Shown here: one piece after another, positions 59,882 through 64,000 of the stretch
Numbering within the stretch: position 1 is the first letter of the stretch
How the letters are laid out: each line of letters opens with the position of its first letter
NCBI RefSeq assembly: GCF_014641695.1
Contig: NZ_BMIF01000014.1
Span: forward strand, 1 to 64,000
Direction of reading: 5' to 3'
Source: Nitratireductor aestuarii
GTDB lineage: Bacteria; Pseudomonadota; Alphaproteobacteria; Rhizobiales; Rhizobiaceae
DNA length: 64,000 nucleotides
Translations under genes and position numbers: made by a program
The notes under the pieces: generated by a model
What the model was told of the DNA's origin: nothing
Databases searched by the model: none
The model's input: only the letters and a program-made list of their open reading frames with translations

Positions 59882-60813
59882 CCGCGTTTCATCCTTGGAT
59901 CGAACATGGGTTGGACGATGTCGACCAGCAGATTGAGGGCGACGAAGATCAGCGCGAGCACGAGGATCGTGCCCTGCAGAAGCGGGATGTCGCGCTGAAG
60001 AATGGCAGTGTTGAGCAGCAGGCCTGTGCCCGGCCAGGAGAAGACCGTTTCAACCAGGATCGAGCCCGCCATGAGGTAACCAAGCTGCACGCCGATGACC
60101 GCTATGGCCGTCGGCGCAGCATTCTTCACCACATGCAGGAAGATCTGCGTCTGGGTGAGCCCCCTCGCCTCCAAGGCAGTGACGAATTCCTTGCCGAGCG
60201 TGTCGGCAACAAGCGCCCTGACCGAGCGCGTGATGATGCCGGCCGGCATGGCAGCAAGCGTAATCGCGGGCAGCACCATGAATTTAAGCCGCTCAGCCGA
60301 CCAGCTTTCGCCGGCACCCATGGCTGGCAGCCAGTTCAGATTGACCGAGAAGATCACCACCAGAACGATTCCGAGCCAATAGTGCGGTAGCGAAACGCCC
60401 GAGATCGCGACGGCCGAGGCAATCTTGTCGATCGCCGTACCGTTCCAGTAGCCGGCAACCGTGCCGAGCAGCGTTCCCACGACCAGGCCGAGCACCGAGG
60501 CGATCAGCGCCAGCAGCAGCGAATAGGTCAGCGCATTGGCGATTTCGCTGACCACTGGTCGGCCCGTGGCAATGGAGGTGCCGAAATCGCCCGATACCAC
60601 GTTGGTGAGCCAGAGAAAGTACTGCGCCGGCAGAGGCTGATCGAGCCCGTACTTTGCCTTGGTTGCATCGATTGTCGTCTGATTGGCGTCGGCAGGCAGC
60701 ACGAGCGACAGCGGATCGCCCGGAGCCAGATGCACCAGCAGGAAGCAGATCATGCTGACGGCAAGCGCCACCGGCACCGCATAGGCAACACGTTTGAGGA
60801 TGTACACGGGCAT
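59878..60813 (-). CDS. ABC transporter permease (DppB-like)
   Basis: The 311-residue protein starts MPVYILKRVAYAVPVALAV, with six helices and the EAA loop VTALEARGLTQTQIFLHVVKNAAPTAI and end FSWPGTGLLLNTAILQRD. It follows the binding-protein gene after a 60-base gap that contains a GC-rich hairpin. Confidence 0.9.
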   Translation of the reverse strand: MPVYILKRVAYAVPVALAVSMICFLLVHLAPGDPLSLVLPADANQTTIDATKAKYGLDQPLPAQYFLWLTNVVSGDFGTSIATGRPVVSEIANALTYSLLLALIASVLGLVVGTLLGTVAGYWNGTAIDKIASAVAISGVSLPHYWLGIVLVVIFSVNLNWLPAMGAGESWSAERLKFMVLPAITLAAMPAGIITRSVRALVADTLGKEFVTALEARGLTQTQIFLHVVKNAAPTAIAVIGVQLGYLMAGSILVETVFSWPGTGLLLNTAILQRDIPLLQGTILVLALIFVALNLLVDIVQPMFDPRMKRG

Positions 60814-60841
60814 GGAGCACGCTCCTTCCGGCTGGAGAAGA

Positions 60842-60865
60842 GGCCCGCCGGCTAACGGGCGGGCC
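60842..60865 (-). terminator. Intercistronic hairpin after binding-protein gene
   Basis: GGCCCGCC / GGCGGGCC is a perfect 8-bp stem with an 8-base loop, located between the binding-protein stop (60874) and the permease start (60813) on the minus strand. There is no T run. It has the same position as the hairpins at 22007, 40244 and 53829. Confidence 0.6.
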
Positions 60866-60873
60866 AGTACTTG

Positions 60874-62505
60874 TTATTCCACGGTGACGGAGGTCAGGTC
60901 GGCGAACCAGTTCTGCGGATGCACGAAGCCTTTGACCTTGGATGTCATCGCGCGCGGCGCAACGTCATGCGCGACGAAGAGGAACAGAGCCTCATCGACG
61001 AACTTTTCATGCATCGTCTGGATGACCTTGACCTGCTTCTCCGGATCAAACTCGTTGCGCACCTGATCGATCAGCGCATCCATTTCAGGATCCGAGTAAT
61101 AGCCCCAGTTCGTGCCGTTCGGTGGGATTAGGGTGCTGTCGACATGGCGGATCAGTGCGGTAAACGGATCCTGGCTGAAATAGGAGCTGTTGGTTACGGT
61201 AGCACCAGCCGTGCCCGGATCCTTCGCGCCGGCGCGCCAATTGGCGAGCAGTGCGTTCCAGTCGCGGACGTCGAACTCGACATTGATGCCCACCTCGGCC
61301 AGGTTCTGCTGGATGAGCTCGTTCATCAGCATCGGTTCCATCTGGCCGCCGCCGGATGGCGAGATGATAGCCTTTACAGAGATCGGCTTCTCGGACGAGA
61401 CACCGGCCTCGGCCAGCAGCGCCTTCGCTGCCTCAGGGTCATACTTCACTTCGAACTCGGGATTGCCGAACCAGTTGCTGGTCGGTGGCACCATGCCCTT
61501 CGCCTCGACCATCATGCCACCCAGCAGCTCCTTCATGCCGGCGCGGTCGATCGCAAGGTTCGCCGCCTTGCGCACGCGGATGTCGGTCCAGGGCGAGCCT
61601 TCTAGCAGCGAGAAGTGCCACGGCCAGACATGCGGGTAGACGTTCGAGGTGATCTCGAAACCGGCGCCGCGCAGGCTCTCGATGGAATCCGACGGCGGCG
61701 CTTCGATCCAGTCGACCTGACCGGAACGCAGTGCGGCGACGCGGGCGGATGGGTCAGCGACCGGCATCAGCACCAGTTTGTCGAGCGTCGAGATGCGATC
61801 CTTGTCCCAATATTCCGTGTTCGGCACGAGTACGGCGCGCTCACGCGGAACATAGCTCTCCACCTTGAAGGGTCCGGTGCCGGAGGGCGCCTTCAGGAAC
61901 TCGTCCCAGTTCTTGCCGACCTTTTCCCACTGGGCCGGGCTCGACATGACGATCCAGGCCATCTGGTACGGAATGAGCGCTTCCGGGGCTTTCGTCGTGA
62001 TCTCGACGGTCATATCGTCAACGACCTTGTAGGTGGCGATCGACGGAATGCGCCCGCGACCCTGGGCAGCCTGACGCTCATCATATTGCGGTGCGTCCTT
62101 GTCGAGGATCTTGGCCAGGTTCCAGACGACTGCTTCAGCGTTGAAGTCCGAGCCATCGTGGAACTTGACGCCCGGACGCAGCTTGAAGGTCCACTTGGTC
62201 GTGTCTGCGGGATCCACGGACCATTCGGTTGCAAGGCCGGGTATCAGAGTGACGGGCTTGTCCGGCGAGGACAGGTCATAGCCTACCAGCGCATCAAACA
62301 CCGTATAACCCATGAAGCGCATGCCTTCCGCGCCCTGATCGGTCTGGCCATTGGGCAGCGGTATGTCGGAAGCGGTCATGGCGATGCGCAGGGTCCCGCC
62401 CGCAAGCGTCGGCGCGGACAGGCCCACCAGCATGGCAATAGCCGCGGTTGACATGAGTGCCGGCCTCAAAAGGCTGGTGCGAAACTTACGGCGGAGTGCG
62501 GTCAT
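60874..62505 (-). CDS. ABC substrate-binding protein (SBP_bac_5, canonical order)
   Basis: The product is 543 residues from ATG 62505, with a signal peptide ending near APTLAG. Domain order is the usual one: TLRIAMTASD, LRPGVKFHDGSDFNAEAVVWN near residue 100, GTGPFKVESYVPRE, then RKAANLAIDR, AKALLAEAGVSSEKP and the C-terminal lobe NLAEVGINVEFDVRDWNALL. It binds a peptide-like or opine-like ligand for the permeases downstream. It is a useful in-window control for the permuted protein at 20374. The leader carries an RpiR-type operator candidate. Confidence 0.9.
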   Translation of the reverse strand: MTALRRKFRTSLLRPALMSTAAIAMLVGLSAPTLAGGTLRIAMTASDIPLPNGQTDQGAEGMRFMGYTVFDALVGYDLSSPDKPVTLIPGLATEWSVDPADTTKWTFKLRPGVKFHDGSDFNAEAVVWNLAKILDKDAPQYDERQAAQGRGRIPSIATYKVVDDMTVEITTKAPEALIPYQMAWIVMSSPAQWEKVGKNWDEFLKAPSGTGPFKVESYVPRERAVLVPNTEYWDKDRISTLDKLVLMPVADPSARVAALRSGQVDWIEAPPSDSIESLRGAGFEITSNVYPHVWPWHFSLLEGSPWTDIRVRKAANLAIDRAGMKELLGGMMVEAKGMVPPTSNWFGNPEFEVKYDPEAAKALLAEAGVSSEKPISVKAIISPSGGGQMEPMLMNELIQQNLAEVGINVEFDVRDWNALLANWRAGAKDPGTAGATVTNSSYFSQDPFTALIRHVDSTLIPPNGTNWGYYSDPEMDALIDQVRNEFDPEKQVKVIQTMHEKFVDEALFLFVAHDVAPRAMTSKVKGFVHPQNWFADLTSVTVE

Positions 62506-62579
62506 TTTCTTATTCCCCTCTTTGCGGTCCTGGGTCGTGCCCATCCATAGGGTGATAAGCACCTTTCGTGCCATTTCTT

Positions 62580-62599
62580 CATGAAAATCTCTTTTCATG
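62580..62599. promoter_or_regulatory. RpiR operator candidate upstream of ABC operon
   Basis: CATGAAAA-TCTC-TTTTCATG is a perfect 8+4+8 inverted repeat, 75 bases upstream of the binding-protein start. A TGAAA-N-TTTCA core is common for RpiR-family sites. A partial copy lies at 63603-63620. Confidence 0.65.
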
Positions 62600-62717
62600 G
62601 AAAATCAACAGGTTGGGATGCCTGCATGAGGTGGGCGTATCCTTTGCCGTTCAGCTTGTGATCGTTTCTTGGGCTGATCGCACCTTTATCGGCGCATTTC
62701 CAGGCAGTATGGAGTTG

Positions 62718-63563
62718 CTAAAGCTCACCCAGTTGGTCGTGCACAACCTCGATCGAGGACAGGCGCCGGCGTCCGGCCTTGCCGGAAAGCTCCACGACGC
62801 GCGTCGCCAGGATATGGCAATAGGCCATCACCGGAACGTGGTTGAACAGCGGCCCCGGTGCCGGGGTCTGGCACTGCACGTGCCAGGCAACATCGCTACG
62901 GCGTTCGAGGGATTCATCAGAGATCAGGAGGACAGTCGCCTTTGAGCGGATCACCTGCTCCAGCACCGCATCGAAAGAGGCAACGCGGCGACGCAATCCG
63001 AAAACGATGACGAGGTCGTCCAGACCAATACCGGCGAGGCTTTCGGCCAGCGTTTCGCCCGCACCCGGAAACACGGTGACGTTGTCGATCACCTGAAGCG
63101 TTTGCCAGCGCAGATAGGTAGCGAAGGACTGCGCTGTGCGGAAGCCGATGATCCAGGTCCGCCGCGCATTGATCATCGCCAGCGCAGCCGCGTCGATCTC
63201 CTGCATTGATATGGTGGCAAAAGTCCGCGCCATGTTCGCCTGCGCCTGTTCCAGGTGCGAGGCGAGCCGCTGGTCTGGCGTATCTGCATTGGCGGCGCCA
63301 AGGAATATGGCGGCACCGCTTTCCTTCTCGGCACGCACGCGACGACGGGCGTCGTCATAGTTGGCGTACCCAAGCCGCTGGATGAAGCGTGAGATCGTTG
63401 CGTTCGAGACGTTGGCCAGCCGCGCCATTTCGGAAGCGGAATAGCTGGCGATTTCTCCGGGAAAGGTGAGGACGAATTCGGCCAGACGGCGCTCGGCCGG
63501 GTGCATGTGCTGAAGCTCGTTGCGCACCCTGGTCAGGAAGGCTGGGTTGATATCCGGCGACAT
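62718..63563 (-). CDS. RpiR/MurR-family regulator with SIS domain
   Basis: The 281-residue product has an N-terminal HTH_6 (LAEFVLTFPGEIASYSASEM, ARLANVSNATISRFIQRLGY) and a C-terminal SIS sugar-phosphate-type sensor domain (TWIIGFRTAQSFATYLRWQ, DDLVIVFGLRRRVASF, VLLISDES). It lies directly upstream of the ABC importer operon on the same strand. Inverted repeats before both it and the importer suggest self-control and control of the importer. Confidence 0.9.
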   Translation of the reverse strand: MSPDINPAFLTRVRNELQHMHPAERRLAEFVLTFPGEIASYSASEMARLANVSNATISRFIQRLGYANYDDARRRVRAEKESGAAIFLGAANADTPDQRLASHLEQAQANMARTFATISMQEIDAAALAMINARRTWIIGFRTAQSFATYLRWQTLQVIDNVTVFPGAGETLAESLAGIGLDDLVIVFGLRRRVASFDAVLEQVIRSKATVLLISDESLERRSDVAWHVQCQTPAPGPLFNHVPVMAYCHILATRVVELSGKAGRRRLSSIEVVHDQLGEL

Positions 63564-63602
63564 GGCGAATCCTCACGAGCGACCCTTTCCTGCCACCCCT
63601 AT

Positions 63603-63620
63603 CATGAAAAGATTGTTTCA
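63603..63620. promoter_or_regulatory. RpiR operator candidate, second (imperfect) copy
   Basis: CATGAAAA-GATT-GTTTCA shares the left arm and spacing of the perfect site at 62580-62599. It lies 40 bases upstream of the RpiR gene start, fitting autoregulation. Confidence 0.5.
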
Positions 63621-63688
63621 CCACGTCCCTGGGTAGAAAATGCCGCTGTGGCGGCGCATGAGGCCGCCACAACGCTTTCCCTGCAAGA

Positions 63689-64000
63689 TTAGGCCGCTTG
63701 ATCCGCCTCTCGCGTCTTGAACAGCGAATAGACAATGCCTGTCGCGATCAGGCCGAGCGTAACGCCAAGGCTGAGCGCAGGCGGGAACTTGTCACCATCA
63801 AGTACAAAGTCCGAGACGAAGATCTTCGCGCCGATGAATACCAGCACGGCGGCCAGCGCATACTTAAGGTAGTGGAAGCGGTGAACCATCGCAGCCAGCG
63901 CGAAGTAGAGCGCACGCAGGCCGAGGATCGCCATGATGTTCGACGCATAAACGATGAACGTATCCGTGGTGATGGCGAAGATCGCGGGCACGCTGTCGAC
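63689..64000 (-). CDS. TerC-family integral membrane protein (3' end only)
   Basis: The visible 103 residues are the C-terminal part; the frame runs open to the window edge. It begins with VDSVPAIFAITTDTFIVYAS, the conserved DSVPAIFAIT segment of TerC proteins, followed by NIMAILGLRALYFAL and two more helices (YALAAVLVFIGAKIF, LSLGVTLGLIATGIVYSLF). TerC proteins are linked to tellurite resistance and to manganese export or metalation of exported enzymes. The 125 bases between it and the RpiR gene hold the operator-like repeat. Confidence 0.88.
   Translation of the reverse strand, partial: VDSVPAIFAITTDTFIVYASNIMAILGLRALYFALAAMVHRFHYLKYALAAVLVFIGAKIFVSDFVLDGDKFPPALSLGVTLGLIATGIVYSLFKTREADQAA

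Noticed and set aside
1-64000. CRISPR arrays, tRNA/rRNA genes, insertion sequences, prophage or integrase genes
   Set aside because: No spaced direct repeats, cloverleaf-like sequence, transposase or integrase motifs were seen; operon overlaps and coding style are uniform across the window.

Overview
This 64 kb window is a gene-dense, GC-rich stretch of an alphaproteobacterial chromosome or large replicon. The gene set suggests a Rhizobiales (Hyphomicrobiales) member of the Phyllobacteriaceae/Rhizobiaceae kind: the N-acetylglutaminylglutamine amide (NAGGN) osmolyte operon, a fused subunit I+III cytochrome oxidase, many ABC/TRAP/TTT uptake systems paired with GntR or RpiR regulators, and RuBisCO-like sugar-acid catabolism. 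I saw no tRNA, rRNA, CRISPR array, insertion sequence or phage gene.

Layout. (1) 0.1-4.9 kb, minus strand: NAGGN operon asnO-ngg-M42 peptidase, ending in a strong hairpin terminator. It is divergent from a MarR regulator (with a perfect 15-bp palindrome between them) and a YbdG-like mechanosensitive channel. (2) 6.8-16.4 kb: a respiratory island with a three-subunit membrane-bound gluconate-type dehydrogenase (Tat-exported small subunit, GMC flavoprotein with a Cys cluster, triheme cytochrome c), a Cu/Zn superoxide dismutase, copper-related membrane proteins, and an aa3-type oxidase (lipoprotein subunit II, fused subunit I+III). (3) 16.4-20.1 kb: ornithine cyclodeaminase family protein, then maleylacetoacetate isomerase, a FAH-family hydrolase and fumarylacetoacetase. 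(4) 20.4-28.0 kb: a peptide-type ABC transporter, alpha/beta hydrolase and GntR regulator. Its binding protein appears to be circularly permuted. (5) 28.0-43.7 kb: a large D-apionate-type (branched sugar acid) catabolic region with two ApnO-like oxidoisomerases, an OiaC-like TIM barrel, a RuBisCO-like protein, an apionate-lactonase homologue, a DUF1537-type kinase, a TRAP transporter, a sugar ABC transporter with ATPase and permease fused, and a GntR regulator. (6) 43.7-55.7 kb: an unassigned catabolic regulon (TPP enzyme, cysteine amidohydrolase, isocitrate-lyase-like enzyme, GntR, hydantoinase-like amidohydrolase, TctABC uptake system, PuuE-like deacetylase-fold hydrolase, flavin monooxygenase, maleate-isomerase-like enzyme). 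A 15-bp operator-like word shared by two distant promoters ties it together. (7) 56.0-56.3 kb: a 51-residue small protein with its own terminator. (8) 56.3-63.6 kb: an RpiR-controlled peptide-type ABC transporter ending in an Asp/Glu racemase-family protein that lacks the usual cysteines. (9) 63.7 kb to the edge: the 3' end of a TerC-family membrane protein.

The strongest candidates for something undescribed are the permuted ABC binding protein (20374-21996), the cyclic-imide-like or N-heterocycle-like regulon at 43.7-55.7 kb, and the doubled apionate module. A TRAP small-permease gene with no ATG/GTG/TTG start, and hairpins placed directly after four binding-protein genes, are smaller observations. 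Coordinates of starts were chosen by eye from Shine-Dalgarno sequences, overlaps and family length; functions rest on motif recognition, not on database searches.
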